Of a stretch of DNA of 42,730 nucleotides, positions 15,618-24,081 are shown one piece after another. The translations under genes and the position numbers were made by a program. A model generated the notes under the pieces. It was not told the DNA's origin, searched no databases, and was given only the letters and a program-made list of their open reading frames with translations. The first letter of the stretch is position 1. The number at the start of each line of letters is the position of its first letter. The stretch covers positions 1 to 42,730 of the forward strand of contig DYCH01000078.1 in the NCBI GenBank assembly GCA_019418235.1, given 5' to 3'. The stretch comes from Sutterella sp. Lineage in GTDB: Bacteria; Pseudomonadota; Gammaproteobacteria; Burkholderiales; Burkholderiaceae_F.

Positions 15618-16376
15618 TTAATTCGATCCTGGATTTTCTAGCATGGGATCAGGTACTCCCATCGCTTCGCTCATGCTGGCTGACGCTACTTTTGCCACTT
15701 CTCGACGATCTTTACCTTGCGTATCGATGACAGGCAAGAATTTCATTGTCAACGCCAAATTAGGCGTACTCACGATCGTCCACAAGCAGGCAAAAATGGA
15801 AATATTGGCATAAGAAGCCTTGGTCGTTTTTTCACCGTTTTCCGTGTAGCAAAGCACCACGGGTTGAATGGGGGTGCCCGACATCACGGCCGGTTCCATC
15901 AAATTGGCTTTTAAGGGCAATAGCGACAAACCTAAGCTCGTGCGACCTTCCGGGAAAAGCATAACGGTTTGACCCGCTTGCAGGGCAAGACTTAATTGTT
16001 CATTGACTTCAACAATGGAGCGACGGTTCTTGCGTTCAATAAAAAGCGTATCCACGCCCTTGGCAATGCGACCGAAAATCGGCCAATTGGCAATTTCACT
16101 CTTGGCAATAAAGCGGCCCGGCTTTTGAGAGTCCAAGGCAAAGATATCTAAGAAAGACACGTGATTGGCAACAAGCAAACAATGAGAGGGATAAACCTCA
16201 CCCTCGCACTTTAAGTCAATGCCCACGATCTTAATAAGAAAGGCGGCCCACGAACGAATGATGCCAACTTTCTTTTCAGGCTTTACCCATTGCAAATAAA
16301 CCAACACCATCGTGATACAAGCCACGACATACAAAAGCGCCGCTACAAAGCGAAACGCACCACTAATCTTGTGCAT
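15618..16376 (-). CDS. plsC: 1-acyl-sn-glycerol-3-phosphate acyltransferase (PlsC-like)
   Basis: 252 aa. Two N-terminal hydrophobic stretches (about 8-29 and 40-54) anchor it in the inner membrane. The acyltransferase motif HX4D is NHVSFLD with His72 and Asp77. FPEGRTS (141-147) and the ERKNRRS segment are also present. It acylates lysophosphatidic acid to phosphatidic acid. It is last in a yqgE-ruvX-plsC run, five bases after ruvX. A related lysophospholipid acyltransferase specificity is possible. Confidence 0.88.
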   Translation of the reverse strand: MHKISGAFRFVAALLYVVACITMVLVYLQWVKPEKKVGIIRSWAAFLIKIVGIDLKCEGEVYPSHCLLVANHVSFLDIFALDSQKPGRFIAKSEIANWPIFGRIAKGVDTLFIERKNRRSIVEVNEQLSLALQAGQTVMLFPEGRTSLGLSLLPLKANLMEPAVMSGTPIQPVVLCYTENGEKTTKASYANISIFACLWTIVSTPNLALTMKFLPVIDTQGKDRREVAKVASASMSEAMGVPDPMLENPGSN

Positions 16377-16381
16377 AACGA

Positions 16382-16762
16382 TTAATTTTCTTCGAAATAT
16401 TGTTGCAAGATGACGCTTGCGGCCTCATCATCGATAAACTCTTCATCGCTATCGACAACCGCTGAGGAGTAGCGCTCATCAACGCGAAAAACGGGTAAAT
16501 GATAACGCCCTTCAAGCTGTCGGGCAAAACGCTCACAACGCGCGGTCATCTCGTGCGCTGTACCATCGGGGTGTGAGGGAATCCCTACCACAAAAGCCAC
16601 GGGGAACCACTCTTTAACTAACTTCTCGACCCCTTTCCAACGGGCGTCATTTGTGCGAGAGTCCACAATCGTCAAAGGAGAAGCCTGACGCATCATGGTG
16701 TTGCCAATCGCAACACCAATGCGCTTTTCACCAAAATCAAAACCAATAATCGAACCGTCCAT
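16382..16762 (-). CDS. ruvX: Putative pre-16S rRNA nuclease / Holliday junction resolvase-like YqgF
   Basis: 126 aa from the ATG at 16762. That ATG shares its A with the last base of the yqgE stop (TAATG), a typical coupling arrangement, so the upstream in-frame ATG at 16789 is not preferred. The RNase H-like fold is shown by IIGFDFGEKRIGVAIGN at the start, VVGIP in the middle and VDERYSS near the C-terminus. The acidic catalytic residues expected for the family are in DFGEKR and DERYSS. Family members process the 5' end of 16S rRNA. Confidence 0.93.
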   Translation of the reverse strand: MDGSIIGFDFGEKRIGVAIGNTMMRQASPLTIVDSRTNDARWKGVEKLVKEWFPVAFVVGIPSHPDGTAHEMTARCERFARQLEGRYHLPVFRVDERYSSAVVDSDEEFIDDEAASVILQQYFEEN

Positions 16763-17337
16763 TATGCGTGTCCTGAACCATCCATCCAATTGCCGAAATC
16801 GTTCGGCGTCAATCCAATCGAAGCCAAAGCCGCTTCATACCGACGCTCGGCCGGCACATCGAAAATAATGGCCTCATCGGCTGGCGCAATCAACCACCCC
16901 GAAACCGACAGCTCATCTTCTAACTGCCCTTCGCTCCAGCCGGCGTAGCCCAGACTAACAAAGAATTTCTCCGGACACCGTTCAGCGTCAGCCATGGCCT
17001 CGAGAACGTCTTTTGACGTCGATAACGTCATGTTGTCCGTGAGCATGAGCGAAGAATGATACTTCTTTTGAGGTGAATGCAACACAAAACCACGCTCAAC
17101 CTGAACGGGCCCACCATCAAAAAGCATCGCTTCTTCTAAGCGCTCATTGTGGTTTTCAATGCCCACTCGTTCCATGAGTGAGGCCACACTTAAAGCCACC
17201 GCACGATTAATTACCAACCCCATTGCCCCTTTGGGTGAATGCTCACAAAGATAAATGACACTTTGAGCAAAGATGGGATCCTTCATATTGGGAGCGGCGA
17301 CTAAAAATTGTCCTTTGAAAGAAACAAAATCTGCCAT
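16762..17337 (-). CDS. yqgE: YqgE/AlgH family protein (DUF179)
   Basis: 191 aa from the ATG at 17337, chosen for its strong ribosome binding site (GGGAGGA on the minus strand). The longer in-frame start at 17400 would overlap the divergent promoter region. Conserved features are FLVAAPNMKDPIFAQSVIYL near the start, CEHSPKGAMGLVINR, and LGYAGWSEGQLEDEL. The molecular function of the family is not established. Linkage to ruvX is widespread in proteobacteria and is preserved here with a one-base overlap. Confidence 0.92.
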   Translation of the reverse strand: MADFVSFKGQFLVAAPNMKDPIFAQSVIYLCEHSPKGAMGLVINRAVALSVASLMERVGIENHNERLEEAMLFDGGPVQVERGFVLHSPQKKYHSSLMLTDNMTLSTSKDVLEAMADAERCPEKFFVSLGYAGWSEGQLEDELSVSGWLIAPADEAIIFDVPAERRYEAALASIGLTPNDFGNWMDGSGHA

Positions 17338-17420
17338 TAAAATTCCTCCCTGATTGTCTATATTCTTGCATGTTTTTTCTTTTCTCAAAAGAAAAGACAC
17401 ACTTTGTTTCGAGGCTTACC

Positions 17421-17948
17421 ATGGTTGAAAACGTTTTAGAAAAGTTAATCGCTCTCTTTACGCAAGGAAATGCGCAGTTTCGCGTCCTCGAACACACCGC
17501 CAGTGGCAAATCCAGTCAATCGGTCGCTGAAATCCGTGGCACCCAACTCGGCCAAGGGGCTAAAGCCCTCGTCTGCCACGTCAAAGGCAATGGTATCAAG
17601 CAACACGTCCTTGCGATTTTGCCCGCAGACAAGCAAGCCGATTTAACGAAATTAGCCGTAGCCTTGGGAGCGCGTCGCGCGTCGCTCGCAAGCCCCGTGG
17701 AAGTCACTGAACTCACCGGTTGCGTCTTTGGTGCCGTGCCCCCTGTGAGTTTTCACCCCGACCTTAAACTCGTAGCCGACCCTTACCTTTATGAACGCTA
17801 CGATGAACTTGCCTTTAACGCCGGTCACTTGGATCACTCCATCATCATTAAGACCGATGATTATCGCCGCATCGTAGCACCTGAACTCATTGAATTCATC
17901 AAACCTGATGAAGCGCCCAAAGTTGAGGTAACTCCTGAAAAAGAATAA
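17421..17948 (+). CDS. YbaK/ProX-family aminoacyl-tRNA deacylase
   Basis: 175 aa from the ATG at 17421, with GAGG at 17411-17414; an upstream in-frame ATG at 17370 has no such site. The YbaK/EbsC editing domain covers most of the protein. GAKALVCHVKGNG carries the conserved lysine region, LGARRASLASP follows, and GCVFGAVPPVSF is the GxxPP-type motif. These proteins hydrolyse mischarged tRNA (Cys- or Ala-tRNA(Pro)-type) or related substrates. It is divergent from yqgE. Exact specificity cannot be assigned from sequence. Confidence 0.82.
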   Translation: MVENVLEKLIALFTQGNAQFRVLEHTASGKSSQSVAEIRGTQLGQGAKALVCHVKGNGIKQHVLAILPADKQADLTKLAVALGARRASLASPVEVTELTGCVFGAVPPVSFHPDLKLVADPYLYERYDELAFNAGHLDHSIIIKTDDYRRIVAPELIEFIKPDEAPKVEVTPEKE

Positions 17949-18047
17949 TGTATTTGTCCTTTCTTAATTGCGTAAAAGGGACTATCATTTTGGGTCACCC
18001 TGATTAATTTTCCGTCTTTTACCAAAAAGACAAAGCTGACTTGCGTA

Positions 18048-18473
18048 ATGATTGATTACAGCACCGTTTTATCTGCGGCCCTCACTCCGATTACTTTGAT
18101 TTCGGGCGTTGGCCTTTTGTTGGTCTCCATGACCAATCGCTACAACCACTCCACCGACCGTTTGCGTCAACTTTTGCGTGAAAGTAATGCCATCGCTCCG
18201 CGCCGTGACGATGAGTTAGAGCACGCCATTGACCTCATTTTCCTGCGGGTGACGCTACTGCGTCGAGCGATTTTGCTTGTTGTCCTCTCGGGGATGTTCT
18301 CGGCCCTCCTCGTGTTGATGAGCGTTATCGAAATCGCCATGGGTTTTGACTTGGTGATGGTCAAATCCACGCTTTTGTTACTGGCCGTGGTTTTGGTCGT
18401 CGCTTCCACGCTGATTTTTGCCGAAGAAGTCTCCACCTCAATGAAGGCGTTGGGCTTGAGCGTTCACCACTAA
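18048..18473 (+). CDS. DUF2721 family membrane protein, tandem copy 1
   Basis: 141 aa with three hydrophobic spans (about 8-28, 72-97 and 103-123). NRYNHSTDRLRQLLRE between the first two is the conserved DUF2721 core. The function is unknown. A near-duplicate follows ten bases after its stop, so the pair is probably co-transcribed. Confidence 0.8.
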   Translation: MIDYSTVLSAALTPITLISGVGLLLVSMTNRYNHSTDRLRQLLRESNAIAPRRDDELEHAIDLIFLRVTLLRRAILLVVLSGMFSALLVLMSVIEIAMGFDLVMVKSTLLLLAVVLVVASTLIFAEEVSTSMKALGLSVHH

Positions 18474-18483
18474 GGAGAGTGTC

Positions 18484-18909
18484 ATGGTTGAATATCATCA
18501 AATGTTATCCACGGCACTTCCGCCCGTGACGTTAATTTCCGGTGTCGGTCTTTTGCTCTTAGCAATGACCGCCCGCTACAACCACTCCACCAATCGAGTG
18601 CGTCAACTTTTGCGTGAAAAAAATGCCATCGCTCCGCGTGAAGACAAGGATTTGAACCACGCCATTGAACTGATTTTCGAGCGCGCCGCCTTACTTCGTA
18701 TGTCCATTTTGACGGTGGTGTTATCGGCCACCTTCAGTGGGCTTCAAGTCTTGTGCGGCATCGTTGAGAGCATGGTCTCAATTGACATGGGCGTTGTAAA
18801 GCTCGGCATGCTTTTTATCTCCATCGGCTTTTTATTGATTTCTACGATTTACTTCGTTCGTGAAGTCTCGCTATCGACCAAAGCCATTGGCTTGAGCATG
18901 CACCACTAA
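18484..18909 (+). CDS. DUF2721 family membrane protein, tandem copy 2
   Basis: 141 aa, exactly the same length as the preceding gene. It shares LTLISGVGLLL-like and RYNHSTNRVRQLLRE segments and the same ending (KAIGLSMHH against KALGLSVHH). GGAG at 18474-18477 lies just before the start. A tandem duplication is evident. The two may form a hetero-oligomer, but no function is known. Confidence 0.8.
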   Translation: MVEYHQMLSTALPPVTLISGVGLLLLAMTARYNHSTNRVRQLLREKNAIAPREDKDLNHAIELIFERAALLRMSILTVVLSATFSGLQVLCGIVESMVSIDMGVVKLGMLFISIGFLLISTIYFVREVSLSTKAIGLSMHH

Positions 18910-18923
18910 CCATCACACGCAGT

Positions 18924-21173
18924 TTACCGGAAGGGACGCCCCCAGAAGAAGTAAATCGCCGTGTCTTGATCGCTCGTTTGACCCACGGCCAAATAAAGCG
19001 GTCCCACGATTGAGTCGGCAGCCACAAAAACGCTGCCGGCTTTTTTCCAACTGTCCCAATCCGAATTAATGAATTTGCTCTTGGCCGATTCTTGATTGAG
19101 GTGTGCTGCTTCAACACTCGCTCCCACATACACCGGAACGCCCCAGAAACCACCACGATTAATACGCTTCATACCGATAAGGCTCGTTGTAAACATATCA
19201 GAGCCCGTATAGCGTCCATAGTAAGCACCCGACATATTAAAGAGACCACCGATCGCAAAGCGCCCTGGAATCGTTGAAGAGCCTGCACGCGCAGCCAAAA
19301 TGCTCACGTAGTCATTACCCCAGTCGTAGGGCAGGATGGCACTTAAGTAATAGTCACTGACTTCCGGTTTTTCGGGACTTTCATCAACGTGCATGTAGCG
19401 TCTTGCCTTAAAGTCCACAAACGCCCCTTTCTTTGGGAAATTCACGTCGTCTAAATTGTCGTAGCGGAAATTCAATTCCACAAAGGGGGCCGTCGTATCA
19501 AAACGTTCCCAATTCGGAACCGTCCCTACGGTGGGCTTCGTTTTCAACTGCGCATAACCTGCACCAACAGAAAAGGCGGCATTGCGAGAAAGCTCGGCCC
19601 CAAAAGCGATCGAACCTTCGAAAATACTATTTTCAATCGTGCCCAAAGCATGACCGCCGTCGTTATAGAGATCATAAGACTGCGTTTCGTAATAAAGCTT
19701 CGGACGGGCAAAAAACGGACTATTGACACCAAGGGGCTGATAGAACATAGAGGAGAAATAACTCATCTCCCCAATTTGGAGTTCGTTGCGCCACTCGCCA
19801 CCCCATTGGTTGACCCAACCCAAGGTGTGAGCTAAGAGAAAATCAAACGTGTGTTCTCGGTTAAAGTCGCTTGAAAGTTTCCCACCAATGCGAAGCGTGT
19901 TGTAACCCCAAGGCTTTTCTTGCGGTTGAATGACGAGCACTTCCGTGCCGTTAGGACCGGGCTCAAAGACAAAGGGCACCACAGAAAAATCGTCCGTTGC
20001 CCATACACGGTCGCTGGCGCGATTAAGCGTTGCCACATTGACTTTGTCTCCGGGCTTAATATCAACGATTTCTTTCACAAACTCCGGATTGACGGTCTTT
20101 AAGCCCTCGACTCGAACGTCGGCAATCGTCATATCTCGCGGTTCACTCACAATCGATTGACGAGCCAAATTCCACGTTTGGAATTCTTTTTTAGAAACAG
20201 CCAAGCGTTTCAGTGCTTTTTCATACTGACGTGCGCTCTTTTCCCCGGCGTCCATAATGGCTTGGGCCTTATCAAAGTCTGCGGCTGTCAATTCTCCCAA
20301 ATCCACCGTAATCAAAATGTCTTTGGGCCCTAGCTTTTTCTTTGATTCCACCAAGTTGCGATCGGTCAAAATAGCAACCATCTGACCCATCACGGCCGTC
20401 ACGGAACTCACCTGGCGCTTTTTTTCCAATGGCGTACTCGCATCCACCGCAATAATGATGTCGGCGCCCATCTCTTTAGCAAGTTCTACGGGTAAGTTTT
20501 GGGCCAACCCACCGTCAACTAAGAGATGATCTTTGTAAGGATAGGGAGAAAAGGCACCCGGTACTGACATCGATGCCCGCATGGCCGTCGCAAGGTTAAC
20601 GTCATCTCGCATTACGACCAACGAGCCATCAGACAAATCCGTTGCAATGGCACCAAAGGGAATCGGCAACTGCTTTAAGTCATTAACGGAGCGAACGTGC
20701 TCTGTGATTTTGGCTAAAAAGGTCGTTAAGTGTTGAGAGGGTACAACAGAGTCAGGAAAAGCCAACCCCTTATCCGTGATCCCCACTTCTTTAATGGCTA
20801 AATTTTTGTAGTCATCTTCTCGACGCAGACGATTGAGCGATGAACGATCTGGACGAACCGCAAACATCTCGCGCCAATCCACACCCAAAATAATCTCGCT
20901 CATTTGATCGACGGAATAGCCCGATGCATAACCGCCACCCACCATGGAACCCATGCTGGTGCCCGTAACCAAGTCCACCTTAATACCTAAGTCTTCCAAA
21001 ACCTTAATGACGCCAACGTGCGCAAAGCCACGCGCACCGCCACCGGACAAAACCAGGGCGACCTTGGGACGGTCTTTGTCTGCGGTAACGGGGACATCGG
21101 CCAAGGCAGAACCACTGACCAATACCAAAGCAGACATGACCCATAGGACGAAGGGAGTAAAAATACGTTGCAT
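18924..21173 (-). CDS. Patatin-like phospholipase with POTRA and beta-barrel (type Vd autotransporter, PlpD-like)
   Basis: 749 aa. A signal peptide ends at about residue 25 (GSALA). The patatin domain follows, with oxyanion GGGARG (44-49), nucleophile elbow GTSMG (Ser73) and DGGLAQNLP with catalytic Asp220. A POTRA-like module at roughly 347-425 starts with TIADVRVEGLKTVNPEFV. The C-terminal third is aromatic-rich beta-strand sequence ending in YFFWGRPFR, as in BamA-type 16-strand barrels. This layout is that of PlpD from Pseudomonas, a class A phospholipase displayed at or released from the cell surface. The catalytic dyad is intact. It stands alone and points toward the DUF2721 pair. Confidence 0.9.
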   Translation of the reverse strand: MQRIFTPFVLWVMSALVLVSGSALADVPVTADKDRPKVALVLSGGGARGFAHVGVIKVLEDLGIKVDLVTGTSMGSMVGGGYASGYSVDQMSEIILGVDWREMFAVRPDRSSLNRLRREDDYKNLAIKEVGITDKGLAFPDSVVPSQHLTTFLAKITEHVRSVNDLKQLPIPFGAIATDLSDGSLVVMRDDVNLATAMRASMSVPGAFSPYPYKDHLLVDGGLAQNLPVELAKEMGADIIIAVDASTPLEKKRQVSSVTAVMGQMVAILTDRNLVESKKKLGPKDILITVDLGELTAADFDKAQAIMDAGEKSARQYEKALKRLAVSKKEFQTWNLARQSIVSEPRDMTIADVRVEGLKTVNPEFVKEIVDIKPGDKVNVATLNRASDRVWATDDFSVVPFVFEPGPNGTEVLVIQPQEKPWGYNTLRIGGKLSSDFNREHTFDFLLAHTLGWVNQWGGEWRNELQIGEMSYFSSMFYQPLGVNSPFFARPKLYYETQSYDLYNDGGHALGTIENSIFEGSIAFGAELSRNAAFSVGAGYAQLKTKPTVGTVPNWERFDTTAPFVELNFRYDNLDDVNFPKKGAFVDFKARRYMHVDESPEKPEVSDYYLSAILPYDWGNDYVSILAARAGSSTIPGRFAIGGLFNMSGAYYGRYTGSDMFTTSLIGMKRINRGGFWGVPVYVGASVEAAHLNQESAKSKFINSDWDSWKKAGSVFVAADSIVGPLYLAVGQTSDQDTAIYFFWGRPFR

Positions 21174-21342
21174 AAGCTTTTATTGAATTTCTTCGAATCT
21201 ATTGGCACATCTTACTACATAGCTTTGCGATCTGAATATTCGTTCACTCGTTTTCTTTGTAACGCCATTTCCAAGAAAATTTAAACACGGTATCATTTTT
21301 AGATTAACTTTTTTGATTTCTCACTTTGGAGAATTCTGACTC

Positions 21343-22338
21343 ATGCGTATTTTATTGACGGGCGGCGCTGGTTTTATCGGCTCTCATACCGCCGTTGAAA
21401 TGACTCAAGCCGGCCACGATGTGGTGATCTTTGATAACTTCTGCAATAGCGATGCCACGGTGCTTGACCGCTTGGAAACGATTCTTGGTAAGCGCCTTGC
21501 CTTTGAAGAGGGCGATATCCGCGACTACGATCGCATGCGTGAAGTCCTTGAGAAGCACCAAATCGAAGCCGTGGTGCATTTTGCCGGGCTCAAGGCCGTG
21601 GGCGAATCTTGCGAAAAGCCCCTTGAATATTTCGATAACAACATCACGGGCACGCTTGTGCTTTTGCAAGCCATGAAGTCCCTTGGCATTAAGCGCATTA
21701 TCTTTTCTTCTTCTGCGACGGTTTACGGCACGCCCCAATACCTTCCCTTGGATGAAGAGCATCCTTTGTCGGTCACAAACCCCTATGGTCGCACTAAACT
21801 TCAAGTGGAAGAAATCTTGTCAGACCTCTGTGCATCTGATGCCGAATGGTCGGCCGTGTGCTTGCGCTACTTCAACCCCATCGGCGCTCATGAGAGCGGT
21901 TTGATCGGTGAAAATCCTCGCGGTATCCCGAATAACCTTTTGCCCTACGTCGCACGTGTAGCTGCCGGTCAATTAGAAGCGCTTCAAGTCTTCGGTAACG
22001 ACTACGATACGCCTGACGGCACGGGTGTGCGTGACTACATCCACGTGGTTGACTTGGCTAAGGGCCACGTTTTGGCTGCTCAATATGCTCTTACCCACAC
22101 CGGTTGGATTGCCATTAACTTAGGTACGGGCATCGGCTACTCGGTCTTAGACATCGTGAAGGCTTATGAAAAGGCCTGCGGTAAGCCCGTGCCCTATAAG
22201 ATCGTGGCTCGTCGCCCAGGGGATGTTGCGAGCAACTGGGCCGATCCGAAGCTTGCAAAAGAACTTTTAGGTTGGGAAGCTCAATACACCTTGCAAGACA
22301 TGTGTGAGCATTCTTGGAACTTCCAAAAGAATTGCTAA
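21343..22338 (+). CDS. galE: UDP-glucose 4-epimerase
   Basis: 331 aa, with GGAG upstream of the ATG. It is an extended short-chain dehydrogenase with the NAD-binding TGGAGFIGSHT at residues 6-16, the SSSATVYG segment, and catalytic YGRTK (Tyr-x3-Lys). YFNPIGAH and the GTGIGYSVLD motif are typical of GalE. It interconverts UDP-glucose and UDP-galactose and would use UDP-glucose from GalU. It is monocistronic, with its own terminator. Confidence 0.95.
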   Translation: MRILLTGGAGFIGSHTAVEMTQAGHDVVIFDNFCNSDATVLDRLETILGKRLAFEEGDIRDYDRMREVLEKHQIEAVVHFAGLKAVGESCEKPLEYFDNNITGTLVLLQAMKSLGIKRIIFSSSATVYGTPQYLPLDEEHPLSVTNPYGRTKLQVEEILSDLCASDAEWSAVCLRYFNPIGAHESGLIGENPRGIPNNLLPYVARVAAGQLEALQVFGNDYDTPDGTGVRDYIHVVDLAKGHVLAAQYALTHTGWIAINLGTGIGYSVLDIVKAYEKACGKPVPYKIVARRPGDVASNWADPKLAKELLGWEAQYTLQDMCEHSWNFQKNC

Positions 22339-22352
22339 TGGCGTACAGATAG

Positions 22353-22380
22353 TCCCGCTCAAACGAGCGGGATTATTTTT
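22353..22380 (+). terminator. Rho-independent terminator after galE
   Basis: TCCCGCTC (22353-22360) pairs with GAGCGGGA (22365-22372) around an AAAC loop, followed by TTATTTTT. Confidence 0.88.
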
Positions 22381-22399
22381 ATCTATTAAAGTTTTTCTG

Positions 22400-22439
22400 T
22401 TGATAAGTTACTCCTACCTTGTGTATACTATGGTATACA
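22400..22439 (+). promoter_or_regulatory. Toxin-antitoxin promoter with overlapping operator
   Basis: TTGATA (22400-22405), an 18-bp spacer and TATACT (22424-22429) form a good sigma-70 promoter. The inverted repeat TGTATAC/GTATACA (22422-22428 and 22433-22439) covers the -10. This is the expected layout for repression by the operon's own HTH antitoxin. Confidence 0.72.
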
Positions 22440-22457
22440 TTAAAGAAATTATTAAAA

Positions 22458-22766
22458 ATGCCCTATACAGTTAAATTCACAGAAACTTTCCAAAAGTGGC
22501 TTGGCTCTTTTAAGCCGAAAGATAGGTTGGTCAGACAATTGATTGTGTCTCGAATCAGAAATATGGAAGATGGTCATTTTGGACAGGTTCGATCCTTAGG
22601 CGAAGGCGTAAGTGAATCGAAAATTGACTACGGTCCTGGCTATCGGTTGTATTACACAATTCGAGATTTGGAAATCGTGCTTTTACTCGTAGGGGGTGAT
22701 AAGCGAACTCAAGATGTCGACATTCAAAAGGCAAAACGCCTTCTTAAAAATATGGAGAGTGAATAG
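22458..22766 (+). CDS. RelE/ParE-superfamily toxin (HI1419-like addiction module killer)
   Basis: 102 aa from the ATG at 22458; an earlier in-frame start at 22419 would run through the promoter. The fold signature is visible: FTETFQKWLGSF at the start, DRLVRQLIVSRIRNMEDGHFG, SKIDYGPGYRLYYT and VLLLVGGDKRTQDVDIQKA near the end. Related toxins are mRNA interferases. It is followed directly by an HTH antitoxin in the toxin-first order typical of HigBA/HI1419-HI1420 modules. The sequence is more AT-rich than its neighbours, consistent with mobility. Confidence 0.9.
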   Translation: MPYTVKFTETFQKWLGSFKPKDRLVRQLIVSRIRNMEDGHFGQVRSLGEGVSESKIDYGPGYRLYYTIRDLEIVLLLVGGDKRTQDVDIQKAKRLLKNMESE

Positions 22767-23060
22767 ATGTCTAAAGAAAAATTAATTCCATTTGATGTAC
22801 AAGATTACTTGGAAGACGAAGAAGATTGCCGCCTTTACCTTCAAGCTTGCTTCATGGAAGATGTCGGAGATGGGAAACTGATAAAAAAAGCACTTGGGGA
22901 TATTGCACGAGCTCGTGGAATCTCACAGCTTGCCAAAGAAGCTGGTATGACTCGTGCAGGCCTTTACAGAGCATTAAGTGATGAAGGCGACCCTAAACTG
23001 TCTACCTTCCTTCATATTCTCAAGGCTCTGAATATCAGTCTCAACCCAGTATCCGTTTAA
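22767..23060 (+). CDS. HI1420-type HTH antitoxin
   Basis: 97 aa, starting immediately after the toxin stop codon, with GGAG in the end of the toxin gene. The N-terminal 40 residues are acidic. An HTH of the Cro/C1 type follows, with GISQLAKEAGMTRAGLYRALS and PKLSTFLHILKALN, which is the standard core of the HI1420-type addiction module antidote family. It should neutralise the toxin and repress the promoter at 22400-22439. Confidence 0.9.
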   Translation: MSKEKLIPFDVQDYLEDEEDCRLYLQACFMEDVGDGKLIKKALGDIARARGISQLAKEAGMTRAGLYRALSDEGDPKLSTFLHILKALNISLNPVSV

Positions 23061-23125
23061 GAAGAAATCACAAGAGGTCAACAAAACGATACTGAGTTAA
23101 CATAGCGTGATTGAGTGTTTTTTAT

Positions 23126-23147
23126 AGCTCAGGGTTAATTCTGAGCT
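23126..23147. other. Hairpin between the antitoxin and rmlD genes
   Basis: AGCTCAG (23126-23132) pairs with CTGAGCT (23141-23147). Neither strand has a T-run directly after the stem, so termination is uncertain. It sits between two convergent genes. Confidence 0.35.
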
Positions 23148-23178
23148 GTTGAATCTGTTATTCGTTCACGCATCCGTT

Positions 23179-24075
23179 TTATGATCTCGTAACCTTTAAG
23201 GTGATGAAAACAGTTTCCGTCACGCCCTCTTGCCAAGACTGGGGCGTAAAGCCAAACGTCGCCTGAAATTTATTCGTATTCAAAACCACGCAAGAAGGAC
23301 GCGTTGCTGGCGTCGGGAAAACGTCACTCTTAACAGCTTCAATTTCAACATCAGGAGAGAGACGCTTCGTCTCCACCAACACCTTTTTCACCCACTGAGC
23401 ATACTCATAGCGATGGCAAAAACCGGTGTTAGCAAAGTGGTAAATTCCTCGGTCAAAGACTTCCCCCTTCTCGAAACTCAAAAGCACAGCTAAGAGCCCT
23501 CTAGCCACTTCCGTGGCGCTTGTCGGCGTTCCCCATTGGTCATCCACCACACAAAGTTTCTCTTTTTCAGAAAACCAGCGAATAAGCGAAGTCACAAAAT
23601 TGGTATGACCCGGCGCATGCACCCACGTCAAGCGCAAAATCATAGCTTCGGGATTCACTTCTAATACCAAGCGTTCACCTTCCAATTTACTTTGGCCATA
23701 AACGTTTAAGGGATGAGTGGTATCCGTTTCGTCATAAGGCGTCGACTGCACGCCATCGAACACATAGTCCGTTGATAAGTGAACAAAGAAGGCATTGATG
23801 TCTCTAGCCACTTGGGCTAACGCTTGCGGTGCGAGGGCATTTACTTGAAATGCCGTTTCTTGATCGTTTTGAGCGGCATCCACTGCCGTATAAGCCGCCG
23901 CATTGATGATGACATCGGGCAAGTTGGCTTTAATCGTCTCAACGAGCGCCGGTACATCTAAAAGATCCCCGCCTTTGTCCTCGCGCCCTAAAGCAATGAC
24001 GTCAAAGTAAAGCGCAAGCGCTTTTACAACCGCTTGCCCCACTTGACCGTTTTTACCCAAAATCAACACACGCAT
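23179..24075 (-). CDS. rfbD: dTDP-4-dehydrorhamnose reductase (RmlD)
   Basis: 298 aa. The NAD(P)-binding GKNGQVGQ at residues 8-15, INAAAYTAVDAAQ, STDYVFDG and catalytic YGQSK identify RmlD, which makes the last step of dTDP-L-rhamnose synthesis. The other rml genes are not in the window. It starts six bases after uvrA and so is probably co-transcribed with it. It may belong to a surface-glycan pathway encoded elsewhere. Confidence 0.9.
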   Translation of the reverse strand: MRVLILGKNGQVGQAVVKALALYFDVIALGREDKGGDLLDVPALVETIKANLPDVIINAAAYTAVDAAQNDQETAFQVNALAPQALAQVARDINAFFVHLSTDYVFDGVQSTPYDETDTTHPLNVYGQSKLEGERLVLEVNPEAMILRLTWVHAPGHTNFVTSLIRWFSEKEKLCVVDDQWGTPTSATEVARGLLAVLLSFEKGEVFDRGIYHFANTGFCHRYEYAQWVKKVLVETKRLSPDVEIEAVKSDVFPTPATRPSCVVLNTNKFQATFGFTPQSWQEGVTETVFITLKVTRS

Positions 24076-24081
24076 GGACGA

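Noticed and set aside
16763..16789. Longer start for ruvX at 16789
   Set aside because: The TAATG overlap at 16762 gives the standard coupled start, and the protein then begins right at the family's conserved first strand.
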